DNA of 64,000 nt, taken from Sesamum alatum (taxonomy: Eukaryota > Streptophyta > Magnoliopsida > Lamiales > Pedaliaceae). How positions within the stretch are numbered: position 1 is the stretch's first letter; each line of letters begins with the position of its first letter. The position numbers and the translations under genes were made by a program. The notes under the pieces were generated by a model, which did not search any database, was not told the origin of the DNA, and was given only the letters and a program-made list of their open reading frames with translations. This document shows, piece after piece, positions 53,740 to 64,000 of the stretch. The stretch covers positions 16,694,854-16,758,853 of the forward strand of contig JACGWO010000001.1 in the NCBI GenBank assembly GCA_034509735.1. Reading direction: 5' to 3'.

Positions 53740-54921
53740 CGCCATGAGGGAGTTCCCGCTAGGAGGGTAGTTATATGGACTTCCGTTTGAGGAGTGCCTT
53801 GTCCTAGAGGGCAAGTCTTATGCAAAGAATTTTCTCAAGTTGTGGATATTCCAGGGTTGGGGATCAAGCTTTTCCACTGGTTTCGAGGCCTTCACTTTTC
53901 GAAGTATGAGATCTCCTACTTGTAACTCGCAAGGTTTTACTCATTTATTATATGCCTTAAGCATTAAGCTTTTGTACCGTTGCATGCGGAGGAATGCTCG
54001 TTCGTACATTTCTTATTTCCTTGAGCAAGTTATTATTGTTGTCTTCCGTATAACATATTATTCGATGGGAGGGCATGCCCACCTCGGTAGGTATTACTGC
54101 CTCCGTTCCATATACAAGGGAAAAAGGGCTTTCGCCCGTAGAGTTTTTAGGAGAGGTTCGATAGCCCCAGAGGACGCTTGTGAGTTCCTCCGCCCAGTTG
54201 CCCCTACTTTCTCGAGCCTCCTCTTAATTCCTTGCAGGAGGGTACGATTAGTGACCTCTACTTGGCCATTAGCCTGAGGATGTGCGACGGAGGTGAACCT
54301 CTGTTTAATTCGTAAGCCTTTGCACTATTCTCGGATTTTACTCCCCTGAAATTGTCTTCCATTGTTTGAAATAATTTCTCGAGGAAGTCCGAAACGGAAA
54401 ATGATGTTCTTCCAGAGGAATTTCATGACATCCGCCTCAGTAATGCATGATAAGGGTTCAGCCTCTACCCACTTGGTGAAGTAGTCAACGGCTACAAGAA
54501 GAAACTTCCTTTGCCCGGGAGCCAGGGGGAAAGGTCCCATGATATCCATCCCCCACTAGGCAAAAGGGCCAGGGGCCAGCATAGTAGTTAGTGGTTCGGC
54601 TGGTTGGTGTAGTAGGGAGGCATGCCTTTAACACTTCTCACAATGCCTTACCTCACGTCTTGGAATCCTGCCTCATCGGGGGCCAGAAGTATCCAGCCCT
54701 GAGGGCTTATTAGCTAGAGCTAGTGCCCATATATGGGACCCGTAGCATCTGTCATGGATCTCTTTAAGGTCGTGGATCCCCTCCTCTCGAGATAGGCATT
54801 TCAACAAAGGATGAGTGAAAGACTTCTTGTAGAGCGTGCTTCCCATGAGGAGGAACCGAACTGCCCACTTTTTCAAGCGAGCGGCCTCCAATTTATCAAA
54901 GGGAAGGCTGCCTTCTTTCAA
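53740..54921 (-). pseudogene. Tat integrase (catalytic Asp changed)
   Basis: Minus-strand order: an H2C2 zinc region near 54770-54630 (CLSREEGIHDLKEIHDRCYGSH, then HCEKC), the core from 54549 (MDIMGPFPLAPGQRKFLLVA, VDYFTKWVEAEPL), and IISNNGRQF near 54360. The usual sequence is I-S-D-N-G, so the second catalytic Asp is Asn here. Further on AHPQANGQVEVTNRTLLQG near 54290-54235 retains the catalytic Glu. A C-terminal region with VGDLILRKVKASKPVEKL ends near 53850. Several stops and frame changes. Confidence 0.8.
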
Positions 54922-55009
54922 CCAATTTAGGACTAGATGTCTTTAGTCCCACCTAGGGAGGACAACCTGGACCTTCAGGGAGGATCCGAATTTTGATAAA
55001 TGTTGTATC

Positions 55010-55500
55010 GTAATCTGTCTAGTCCGATAATCTTCCGTGGTGCTGGCTAACTTTGACAAGTAGTCAGCCTTGTTGTTTTTTTCCCTTGGAATTTGAACAA
55101 TCCGAAAGTCCTCGAATTTTCACTTCCACTATTCAACTCTCTGGAGATACTATTTCATACTTCGTCCTTGGCTTCGTATACTCCTTCCATCTGCTTAACG
55201 ATGAGCTGGGAATCAGAGTAGGTTGTCAGGCGCCTGGCCCCAGCTTCCCATGCCATCCTCATGCCCAGAGCAAGGGTTTCGTATTCCGCCTCATTATTAG
55301 AGGTATTAAACCCGAATTTGATTGCGAATTCTAAGTCCACTGGAGAGGTTAGAACCACTCCTGCCCACTCTCTTATGCTGTGGAGGATCCGTCTACGTGC
55401 AATAGCCACATCTCCTTGCTGGAGGGAGGAGAGGCGCTCTCTGACATGAAATCCACCAAAGCCTGAGTCTTGATGGCAGTACGAGGGAGGTACGCAATAT
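55010..55500 (-). pseudogene. Tat second RNase H (archaeal-like)
   Basis: Minus-strand reading near 55380-55170: REWAGVVLTSPVDLEFAIKF, then SNNEAEYETLALGMRMA and LTTYSDSQLIVKQ. This extra RNase H after the RT-linked one is a known trait of Tat elements. The first acidic residue region upstream is blurred by a frame change near 55400-55460. Confidence 0.75.
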
Positions 55501-55907
55501 CGCATTCGTTGAGCTCGATGGCCCATTTGCAGCCGTCCTGAAGTGTCCGATTTTCCTAGAACTTGCTTGAGGGGGTGATTAGTGCGAACCCCCACGGGAT
55601 ACGATAGAAAGTAAGGGCGCAACCTCCGGGTGGTTATGACCAGGGCAAAGGCCACTTTTTCTATAAGGCTATATCGTCTCTCCACTCTGTTGAGGACTTT
55701 GCTGACATAATATATAGGCATTTGATGCCCGCCTTCTTCCCTGAGGAGGACTGCACTCACTGCCCGGGGGGTGGCCGTCAGGTAAACATACAGGGTATCC
55801 CCGGGCATGAGCTTAACCAACAAAGGGAGGCTGGCCAGATACTTTTTAAATTCTTCAAAGGCTGTGTGACATTCCTCCCCCCACTCAAAATATTTGGCCT
55901 TCCTCAA
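55500..55907 (-). pseudogene. Tat RT-linked RNase H
   Basis: Minus strand 55907-55540 reads FEWGEECHTAFEEFKKYLAS, LYVYLTATPRAVSAVLLREE, QMPIYYVSKVLNRVERRYSL and RPYFLSYPVGVRTNHPLKQVL. This is the inactive-type RNase H usually tethered to the Tat RT. It shares one 250-codon open stretch with the next domain. Confidence 0.8.
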
Positions 55908-56640
55908 ACTTTGGAAAAAGGCAGTCTCCTCTTGGCGGACTTAGCTATGAACTGGCTAAGCACGGTTATCCTCCCCGTGAGGCGTTGTACTTCGTTAACA
56001 TTGGTGGGAGCTTTCATATCTAAGATCGCCTTGACCTTGAGGGGATTGGCTTCTATCCCTCTTTGCGTCACCATGAAGCCTAGGAAGCGTCCCCCCTCCC
56101 CCGCACCCCAAAGGCGCATTTAGCGGGTTGAGCTTTAAGCGGTACTTTCAAAGGACGCCAAAGGTCTCTTCCAAGCCTGAGACATGGTCCTTCACTTCTT
56201 GCTCTTAACGAGCATATCATCTACGTACATTTCAATGTTCCTTCCCAGTTGAGGACGGAATATCTTGTCTACCAAGCACTGATATGTGGCACCCGCATTT
56301 TTTAGTCCAAAAAGCACAGCCTCATAACAAAATGTTCCTGTCGAGGTGATGAAGCTGACTCTTTTGTGGTCTTCAAGCGCCAACATGATTTGGTGGTACC
56401 CATGCGAGGCATCCATCATCCTTAGGAGTTCACACCCGGAGGTGGAATCCACTAGCTGGTCAATTCGTGGGAGTAGATAGCAATCCTTCGGGCAAGCTTT
56501 GTTGACATCTCGAAAATCGACGCACATTCTCCACTTTCCTCCTGGTTTAGGGATGAGGACTATGTTTGACAACCATTCCGGGAATTGAATTCCCTGGATA
56601 TGGCCAGCCTCCATTAGCTTTTCTATCTCCGTTGGAGTGA
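55908..56640 (-). pseudogene. Tat reverse transcriptase
   Basis: Minus strand 56614-56192 reads IQFPEWLSNIVLIPKPGGKW, MCVDFRDVNKACPKD, MMDASHGYHQIMLA and VLFGLKNAGATYQ; the catalytic YVDD is at 56216-56227. The thumb continues 56119-55904 ([20 protein letters not shown]). A frame change lies near 56130-56190. Confidence 0.9.
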
Positions 56641-57500
56641 TCTTGTCCTTTTTCGGGCCAAAACGTCACTTTTTCTGCTTGAGAGGCCTTATGGAGAGAT
56701 CGATGTTGAGGTGGTGCATGATAATTTCGGGGCTTATTCCTTCCAGGTCGCACGGAGACCAGGCAAACACATCCAGGTTCCGTTGTAAGCATTGTATCAG
56801 GCTTTCCTTGAGGGGTCCTTGTAGCTGGGACCCTATGCGAACGGTCTTGCCTGGGCTTCCCAGACAAATCTTGATGGTTAACAGCTCTTCTGTGGCTTGG
56901 ATCTTAGAGTGATTATCCCCGTCCAAGGAGGCGTCCTCAGGGGGAGCCCTGGGCTCTTCTACTTCATTCCCCCGGGAGGGATCTCTGCCCTGTCTCTTGC
57001 GTACCTCTTCTGGGGTAAATCCGTGGCCCCCCGTGTTTTACCTTTGTGAACAGCCTCCACATAGCATTTCTGGGATTGTTGTTGGTCTCCATTAACTTCA
57101 CCTATCCCTCCGGGCATAGGAAATTTTATCTTCATATGAAAAGTAAATATAATGGCCTGGAAGGCATTCAGTGTGGGCCCCCTAAGGATGACGTTATATG
57201 CCGAAGGGGTGTCGACTATCAAAAATTTGATCAGGCAGGTCCTCCTTAATGATCCTGGTCCGAATGAAACAGGGGTGATCACTCCCTCGGGTGAACTACT
57301 TCCCCCGCAAACGCATACAGAGATGTATCCACTTTCTCCAGGGGGCCACCCCCAATTGCATTTGATCATAATCCTCTTCGAACAGAATATCTGTTGAGTT
57401 CCCCGAATCCATGAAGATACTCCTCACCTCATAGTTGGCCACCGTGGCCGTGATTACTAGTGCGTCATTATGGGGGAGCAGGACCCCCTTTTTTCTAGTT
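56641..57500 (-). pseudogene. Tat protease and protease-RT linker
   Basis: The protease active site D-S-G, in FMDSGNSTDILF, lies at 57401-57409 on the minus strand. VDTPSAYNVILRGPTLNAFQ follows near 57200-57140. The linker toward the RT has IGSQLQGPLKESLIQCLQRN near 56850-56790 and HHLNIDLSIRPLKQKK near 56720-56670. Frame changes near 57370, 56960 and 56660 break it. Confidence 0.8.
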
Positions 57501-59130
57501 GGGCCTGAATTTTATAATGGGCGCTCCTTCCACAACATCCACGTCCAGTATTTCCTCTGGGGGAAGGCTTACAACTTCCCTAGCCAGGTTCCTTCGAGAC
57601 CTCTGGGAGTCTCCCCCCCCCCCATGGGTCCTCCCGATATCATCCGAATAACTCCCTTCCGAGGTAGGTTCAGATCCCCCTCCCCCCCACCCCTCTCCCC
57701 AATCAGGAAGGAACAGAACCACGACCCTCCGTTCTAGATAGGTCAGGACTGGATTCCACATGGACTTTCCCCTGGTTTTGATCCTTTTTCTGATAGGGGC
57801 CCGTGCCTTAAGTTTCTCACGACACACGAACTCCTGTAGGTATCCATTCTGGACCAGCCGCTCAATTTGATATTTTAAGTGTCAGCGATCTTCCGTGGTA
57901 TGACCATAGTCATTGTGGATATAGTAGAATTTGTCAGACTTGGGTCATGTGGGCCCTTCCCGGGCCCCCCGAGGCCGCATCAATAACAATTGTCCTTCTA
58001 CGACCATGAGCGCCTGAGTGATAGGGGCATTAAGAGGAGTGTAGACGAGCGGTCCCTCTTGGAAGGGGGCCTTTTGTGTCACCCGTTCGTCCGGCGTTTC
58101 TTAGCAGAACCATCCTTGCGGGTGTCCTTCTTTTTCTCACTTCGTCATTCTTTCTTGGAGGCCTGGACCTCCTCCACATTGATGTACGTGGCCGCTCTGG
58201 CCAAGAGGCTATCAAAATCGGGGGTCGTCTTCTTAGCTAAGGACTTGAAGAAGTCCCCGTCTAAGAGCCCTTGAGAGAAAGCACTAGCTTTGACGTCCTG
58301 CGTAACCGCAGGAACCTCCAGGGCCGCAGTGTTGAATCAATGCAGATATTCCCTCAAAAATTCGGAGTCCTTCTGTCGGACGGTAAACAGGCTCAGATGA
58401 GCCTTGCAGTGCTTTCGGCTACTGGCAAACTAGTGCAAAAACAACGAACGGAACTCTTGGAAGCTCCTCACTGACCTGACTGGCAATTGGCTAAACCAGT
58501 TTTGCGCCGCTCTAGCAAAGGTAGTTACGAACACCAGACACTTAATCTCATCGGTGTATCGATGGAGCAAAGCGGCGTTCTCAAACCGGGACAAATGCTC
58601 TTGAGGATCAGTAGTGCCATTATATTCCGCAATGGATGGAGTCCTGCAGTTGGGAGGGAGATCATCGACCATGACTCCTTCGCTGAATGGAATGCCACCT
58701 TGAGTCTCCAAATGGACACCCATCACTCTATGTTGAACGTCTTGCAGGCTCTTCTGCAAAGATTCCAGTTGAGCCTCCCGGTGGGAGTAAGAACAATCTC
58801 CTCCTCTGGATCTGCGGTGAGCCTCCGCGCAGGGAGGACTCCCTCACCCTCTGTTGGTCCTTCCACCGGCAAAGGGGCCTCTTGGGACCCAGGGGTCGCT
58901 GCTATTAAGGGAGCAGGGTTGACAGTCGCCATATGCTCTCGGATGGCAGTCGTGATCATTCGCTGAAGTGTTGCCATCAGGCCAGGGGACACCCTATCTA
59001 AGGAGGTGCCCAAAGAGGTATCATCTCGAGAGGGGTCCGAAGGGGGATCAGAGGGACCCGAAGGCCCAGCTTCAGTACGCACAACGGACACCAAGGGTGT
59101 TCCCGTTACCACCTGTAAAGCCTAGGGCTC
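57500..59130 (-). pseudogene. Tat gag
   Basis: Minus strand 59112-58723 is an open N-terminus with an ALIREHM-like helix (MITTAIREHMATVN). The Retrotrans_gag domain follows at 58759-58080, including YNGTTDPQEHLSRFENAALL, AAQNWFSQLPVRSVRSFQEF, TVRQKDSEFLREYL and SAFSQGLLDGDFFKSLA. The conserved region after it (NDYGHTTEDR, then LKYQIERLVQNGYLQEFVCR) lies near 57930-57830. Stops near 58430 and 58320 and a frame change near 58740 disrupt it. Confidence 0.85.
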
Positions 59131-59202
59131 GACGACAGCATCTGTTCCCTTCTATTTGTCTAATCCATTGCTGGCATTGTTCTCACGTCTTGACTCGGTG
59201 TT

Positions 59203-59219
59203 CCCACAGACGGCGCCAA
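59203..59219 (-). other. Tat element primer binding site
   Basis: CCCACAGACGGCGCCAA is the complement of TTGGCGCCGTCTGTGGG, the site typical of Tat elements, one base from the LTR at 59221. Confidence 0.9.
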
Positions 59220-59220
59220 T

Positions 59221-60116
59221 TGATGTGAGCAAAACTTGTAACGATGTGCGGATCGTCCCGGGAGGAAGCGCGAGTGCGGAGGCATGATAATTTAAAACAA
59301 GAAATGTAAATCATGCATAAATTACGGAATTTAAACAAGTCGTTCAAGAGGTGTTCCCTTGAACCTCCCAAGCGTTTGGTGTATCTCATGAATAAAAGGG
59401 AAAAAGCTTGTTGCATTCATGGAGGCCATAAGATTGTATGTTCCATGTTTTGTCACCGAGATGCCAAAGTAGGAACCCTCTAAATCGTCTACGCAATTCA
59501 CCGGATCTTGATTTTCCGTGCTAGCAAGAGATCAAGAATAATAAGGGAGGACGAATCAACCTAGCACTACGAATTAACGTGATCAATTCGTCTAGTGTTC
59601 CCTTGTATCAAAGACAAGAAAACAAAGGTTTTCTTGGAGTGAAGAGAGGCGAGGGGATGAGATTGAGAGAGGGTGCGGCCGTGTGCGTGTGTGTATGTGA
59701 GATGAGAGTGTAGAGTAATAGTATATGTGTGTGTGTGTGTGTGTGTTTTGGGTATTTATAGGAAACATGTTTTCGTACTCCTACTCAAACTCTCTTAAGA
59801 GAGGCACACTTGACTAGGATTGTGAACTAGTCAAATCCTAGTCAATCTAGGCTATAATTAAGTCAAACTTAATCATAGCCCTTCATCTCATCAAGCCCTC
59901 TAGAATCAATCTTGTCCATCCATCCTTTGATGGGCTTTATGGAATATTTTAAATCCTATTTAAAATAGTCCATTGGGCTTCTAATAAACATCAAATAAAG
60001 AGTCATGCAACTCTGGTTTCAACGTGTCGAAGTCCGATTCACAAATTATGAATTTCTTTATATGGATATATCCAAGAGTTGCATGGCTCTGATACATTCA
60101 GTTGCAGGATATCACA
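59221..60116 (-). repeat. Tat element 5' LTR (right side)
   Basis: Ends GCTCACATCA next to the primer site and would begin TGTGATATCCTGCAAC at 60116. A TATA-like CCTATAAATACCC lies on the minus strand near 59751-59762, and a (GT)n run is at 59727-59745. The U3 contains an inverted pair CATGCAACTCT / AGAGTTGCATG near 60005 and 60075. The outer end is not confirmed by a partner LTR. It has no resemblance to 49217-49960 beyond the first 16 bases. Confidence 0.65.
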
Positions 60117-60640
60117 ACCAAGATAAATTTGAATATAACAACCATTGTTGAAACTATGTAAGGAAATGTAAAGATTTTAACAAGTGGAAATATAAATGTA
60201 AAGAATATAACAATTATGAAATATAAATGTAAAGAATATAACAATTCTGAAATAATAACAAAATATGAAAGCAAGAGTTGGAGACAAATATAGTTGAAGA
60301 AAACTTACTGAATTTCTGAATTTGGATAACAAGAAATTTTATAGAATATTTGGATGTACAATGATATGAACTATCAAAGACATCTAATTTCTGTATTCTT
60401 CAATTTTACAAAGGAAATGAGAAGAAATAATTGATACTAGAAACAATGGCTAGAGAGGAATGAGGAGTATGTCGAATGCTCTTGGAATGAGTTGTTCTTT
60501 CTCTCCTCCAATTGCTTTCATTTATAGAATTTGAGGATCATGATGGTCTTCTTGCTATTGATGGAATTTGCTGAATTTGTCCATCATGGTTGTCAATCAA
60601 AAGGCCAATAATGTAGACTAGCGGCTAAGGCACGCGTGTG
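60117..60640 (-). promoter_or_regulatory. Promoter-like and leader region of the endogenous pararetrovirus
   Basis: On the minus strand ATTCTATAAATG at 60519-60530 is followed by a CAATTGGAGGAGAGAAAG stretch that resembles the cap region of caulimovirid full-length transcripts. A 31-bp direct repeat AATATAAATGTAAAGAATATAACAATT lies downstream at 60187-60247. The position, after the second ORF and before a leader, is where caulimovirids carry their promoter. Assigned from position and pattern only. Confidence 0.4.
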
Positions 60641-61216
60641 TAACGCTCTATATCTTTAATAAAATAATTTTATAAAAATAATAATATTTTTAATACATAA
60701 CATGAAGTGAAATAAAATAAATAAAAGAACGATAAAATATATGTACATATATCATTCTAAAGAAAATGTAATTCAAGATATGTAATTCTAAATATTTATA
60801 GATATACAAATGCAAACATCATTAACAAAACTACACAACTTTTTTCTTTTGTCTGCATTGAAAAAAATAACATGTTAACCATTACTATAATATTATAATC
60901 GAATAGTAGCTATTTTCTATATTTTGGGGGGTTTTAGAAGAGTGGGCTGGGGGTTTAAAATAGTGGGAAGTTAATAAAAAAAAAAACTAATAAATTATAT
61001 TAAAATTAAATTGGCAGACCAAAAAAAGGGAGACACCAAATTGGTGCTCTCCCTTAATAAAAAGGTATAGATAGTGGCCTGCAAAAACTGATTTTTGTTT
61101 TTTTTGTTTGTTTTTTTTCAGATAATTCTGGAAAATATAAGACTTAACGGATTTTTACATCAATAAAATTTTATGGAATTGAAATTACACGAATTGACCT
61201 ATCACTCGAAACTTTT
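60641..61216. other. AT-rich DNA with a near-perfect hairpin
   Basis: GGGAGACACC and GGTGCTCTCCC at 61028-61053 form a hairpin with a one-base offset. No gene. Several A-tracts and a G-rich run (TTTTGGGGGGTTTTAG) near 60929. Confidence 0.4.
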
Positions 61217-62610
61217 ACGGTATTGGGCTGAATATTCCGAAGCAGTCATCTTCATTTTCATCTTCAAGGTTGATGGGCGATGGAGAATCCTCTTTGTCAC
61301 TGTTTATTTCTTCCATAATTTTCTGTATCTCTTTTGGTGTAGTTGCTTTGGCAATTTTTGCAGACAAGTTATTTTTCTTCAAAAGAAATTGTTGCTGCTG
61401 AGAATTGAGTTCTTTTCGAAGAATTATTGAAGTATTGCACTTTGTAGGATTTTGTTTGAATCATTCAAGGACTGTTGGTTGTTCAAAATTTTATGTATTC
61501 ATCTTGTCCCACTGTTTGACGCAACATTTTTTGCCGAGAGAGAATATAACGGTGTCTTCATCAATTTGAAGAGGTTTGAATTGTGGCTGAATTTTTAATA
61601 TCCAAGTGAGGTTAAATTGGATGTAGAATTTGAGGAGGTTAGGGAGATGTTGTCCTGAAAATTCATTGGGTCTCAGATTTTCAAAAAAAAATTTGAAGGA
61701 TTCTTGAACTAGTTTTGGGAGAATTTGTATTTCGGATCCAAAATAATACCACCATCTGATGAACCAATTTGGAATTTTTTTCTAGGGTAATTTTGGTGCC
61801 AAAAAGGAAATAAAATGACATGGTATTTTTCTCATTTTTTTTTAGAAAAAAATGTTGGAAAGCTTTGGTATAATCCCAATCGGAGATCAATGGGTGGTTT
61901 TTATTGGGGATGCTCTTGAGCTCATATGGACTTTTTCCCCATTCAGATAAAGAAAGGATGGAATTTATAAAAAAAAATTGGTAGCCAATTTGTAAGGAGT
62001 TGGTTGCGGCTCCTTTGGGAGGCATATTTTGGATGTAAATGGATTTTGTTGAAAGAAGAATGTCCTCATAGAATTGTTGGGTCTTAAGTGGATCTTCATA
62101 GATCCTATTGTGAATTTGATCGAGGATCATGTTTGCCATTTGTACTGGATCATCTTGGGTTTGTTCATTGATCCAATCATCTTCTATCACACAATCAAGA
62201 TAGAAGTCTGTTTTTTCAATATATGGTGAATTGGTTGGTGAATTAGCTTGTGAACTAACTGGCCTAGCAGTAGATGTTCCTGCTATATCCTTGTAAGTTT
62301 GGGTAAGTTTTGAAGGGGCAAGAGGAATTGGTTTTCCCAATGGGGTAAATCTGTTTGTGATTTGTACAGTAGTTTGTGGTGTAGATTTTTGGGCTAATTG
62401 GGTAAGATTTTTTGGTTGAATTGAAGGGGGAAGAATTCATAGTGGTTTTGGATTTTGAGGGTTTTGTGGTTTCAACAATTGGAGATCTTGAGGAATTTGG
62501 GGTTTTAGCTGGAGTTTTTCTGGTGCAAGAGAAGGGTATTCTAATTTGAGAATTTATGTATTGAGTTTTGCTAAAGGGCTTACCTTGGATTCTTCAATTG
62601 GTTTCGACAT
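61217..62610 (-). pseudogene. Endogenous pararetrovirus second ORF (degenerate)
   Basis: An ATG at 62610 on the minus strand overlaps the end of the RT/RNase H ORF by about 30 bases. Two stops follow within the first 80 codons, then a 219-codon open stretch (62340-61681). Coding continues with frame changes to a TAA near 61217. The product is Pro-rich at first, then acidic, with no enzymatic motif I recognise. A second ORF of unknown function overlapping the polyprotein ORF is known for florendoviruses. That assignment is an inference from layout. Confidence 0.6.
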
Positions 62611-64000
62611 CCCTGCAAAAATTCTCTTGTCAAATAGTAAGGAATATAATTGTGAGTTCCTTTGATATATTCAATATCAAAATCAAATACAGATAGTAAA
62701 GTTTGCCATCTAGCAAAAATTTGTTTTGAAACTAAATTTTTAACATCTTTTGTAAGTACATCTTTTGCAGCTCTGTAATCAATTCTTAGAATAAATTTCT
62801 GATTTAGTAAATCATCTTGAAATTTGGGAATGCATAAAACAATAGATAATATTTTCTTTTTTATGGTAGGGTAATTTTGTTGTGCTGTAGTTTTCCAAAC
62901 TCCAGAATAGTATCTCACTATCATTTCTTTTCCTTCAATAATTTGACTGAGGATACCACCATACCCTATCTCAGATGCATCAGTTTGTACTATTTTTGGT
63001 GCAGTAGGATGGCATATGCTTAAGCAAGGGATTTCTTTAATTTCTATTTTTAATTTTTTCACTAAATTTGTATGAGTTTGGGTCCTAGGGGTTAGAGGAT
63101 TTTTTAATCTATCATATAATGGTTTACATATTTGCCTAAGGTTTGGATAAAAATCTGAGACGTAATTTAAGCTACCTAAGAATCTCTGCAATTGTGTTTT
63201 ATCTAAAATTTGATCTGGAAAATTTTCTCTGAATGTTAAAGACCTTTGGATTGGGACAATAGTTCCTTAATATATTTGATGCCCTAAAAACCTAATATTG
63301 ATCTGGAAAAGTTTTATTTTTGGGGCTGATACAACTAAACCGTTATCTTTTATGAGCTTAAAAAATATTTGTAAATGTTTCCAGTGTTTTTCTATATTTT
63401 CACTAAAAACCAATACATCATCAATATAGACTATAGTAAAAGAAGTATATGGAGCAAAGATATCATTCATGATTTTCTGGAATTCTGAAGGGGCATTTTT
63501 TAATCCGAAGGGCATGACATTCCATTCAAATTGGCCAAAAGGAAGAGTGAAAGTTGTTTTATATCAATCTTTTTTTTTTCTATTTGAATTTGCCAAAATC
63601 TTGATTTCATGTCAAACTTAGAAGAAAAAAAATTGCATTATAAAGCCCTTTTAAGAAGGTCTGATTTATTGGATATGGGATGCCTAATCCATCTTAAAGC
63701 TTTATTTAAAGATTTATAATTGATGACTAACCTGGGAGTTCCTCTTTCTAATTCAGGATTTTTCTGAACATAAAAGGCTGGACAAGACCAAGGAGATTTT
63801 GAAGGACGAATTATTTTTTTGTTAAGAAGGTCTTGAATTTCTTTTTTACAATATTCTAATAGTTCCTGGTTCATTTAAATTGGCCTAGCTTTCGTGGGAA
63901 TTTGTCTTTCATCAAATTTAGTTTCATAGGGGAGAGTAATAACATGCTTTTTTCTTTCCCAAAATGCATTTGGCAATTCTGAACATACTTGACTTTGAAT
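62580..64000 (-). pseudogene. Endogenous caulimovirid RT and RNase H (degenerate, extends past window)
   Basis: Minus strand. The RT begins near 63874, with KEIQDLLNKKIIRPSKSPW and LVINYKSLNKAL. A frame break and stops lie at 63515-63640. It continues MPFGLKNAPSEFQ and the catalytic YIDD at 63418-63429. The RNase H spans 63191-62580, with IVQTDASEIGYGG near 63000 and YLTREF at its end. There is no integrase, as expected for a pararetrovirus. In-frame stops near 63885, 63640 and 63265 show it is a fossil copy. The upstream coat, movement and protease parts would lie beyond 64000. Confidence 0.85.

Larger units (their letters stand above)
49217..60116 (-). mobile_element. Tat-type Ty3/gypsy element with mismatched LTRs
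   Basis: Minus-strand order: LTR, primer site, gag, protease, RT, two RNase H regions, integrase, antisense ORF, purine tract, LTR. The primer site TTGGCGCCGTCTGTGGG, the second (archaeal-like) RNase H and the antisense ORF are hallmarks of the Tat lineage. The left LTR (49217-49960) and right LTR (59221-60116) share only about 16 terminal bases. All coding parts have stops or frameshifts. The much higher GC than the surroundings makes the borders sharp. Confidence 0.85.

Noticed and set aside
53415..53747. 110-codon plus-strand ORF
   Set aside because: Lies over short repeated GCAGGGCTT words in a spacer of the Tat element; no recognisable domain.
55053..58966. Many plus-strand ORFs opposite the Tat gag-pol
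   Set aside because: Composition-driven shadows of gag, protease, RT and RNase H on the minus strand.

Overview
The window is plant nuclear DNA, most likely from a eudicot. The evidence is its very low GC content, plant-type LINE, Ty1/copia and Ty3/gypsy elements, Helitrons with CTAG ends, tRNA-derived SINEs, long-TIR MITEs, an endogenous caulimovirid, and intron-containing exons of a two-cupin 11S-globulin-like family. No complete, undamaged host gene is visible, and nothing looks bacterial.

Layout. 1-895 is an AT-rich array of about 220-bp repeats. About 897-7385 is an L1-type LINE with a long ORF1 and a badly broken ORF2. 8389-17477 is a decayed copia element (A) that carries a reverse-oriented gypsy fragment between two copies of a 0.56-kb copia segment, and a 331-bp GC-rich insert inside its reverse transcriptase. 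17835-21226 is an LTR element with gag but no pol. 21227-23160 holds a MITE, a SINE and a 5'-truncated LINE. 23160-26500 is AT-rich with two MITEs. 26500-32016 is the promoter and first exon of a cupin gene, split by a complete reverse-oriented copia element (26681-31793, 5-bp target duplication CATAC). 32017-42700 is a mix of MITEs, Helitrons, SINEs, a 1.09-kb foldback element and an unidentified spliced-looking gene remnant. 42758-45399 is a second cupin gene, now a pseudogene. 45600-49216 is a repeat unit with a SINE and two Helitrons. 49217-60116 is a reverse-oriented Tat-type gypsy element with an antisense ORF and two LTRs that do not match. 60117-64000 is a reverse-oriented endogenous pararetrovirus fragment with RT, RNase H, a second ORF and a promoter-like region.

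How it fits together. A repeat unit occurs three times: unit A scattered over 8150-23160, unit B at 34590-35840 and unit C at 45600-47263. Since different elements hit each copy, the copies act as empty sites for one another. They allow the target duplications and exact ends of a copia element, a MITE, two SINEs, a LINE and a Helitron to be read directly. The units alternate with the cupin exons, which suggests an old tandem duplication of a cupin locus later inflated and broken by insertions.

Limits. Domain names come from reading translated motifs without a database. Target duplications and repeat pairs were matched by eye. Spliced structures are inferred from GT/AG signals and cupin family knowledge. 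I do not see a new defence or regulatory system. The most unusual items are the mismatched-LTR Tat element, the GC-rich insert in copia A, and the gene remnant next to Helitron ends at 36268-38152.
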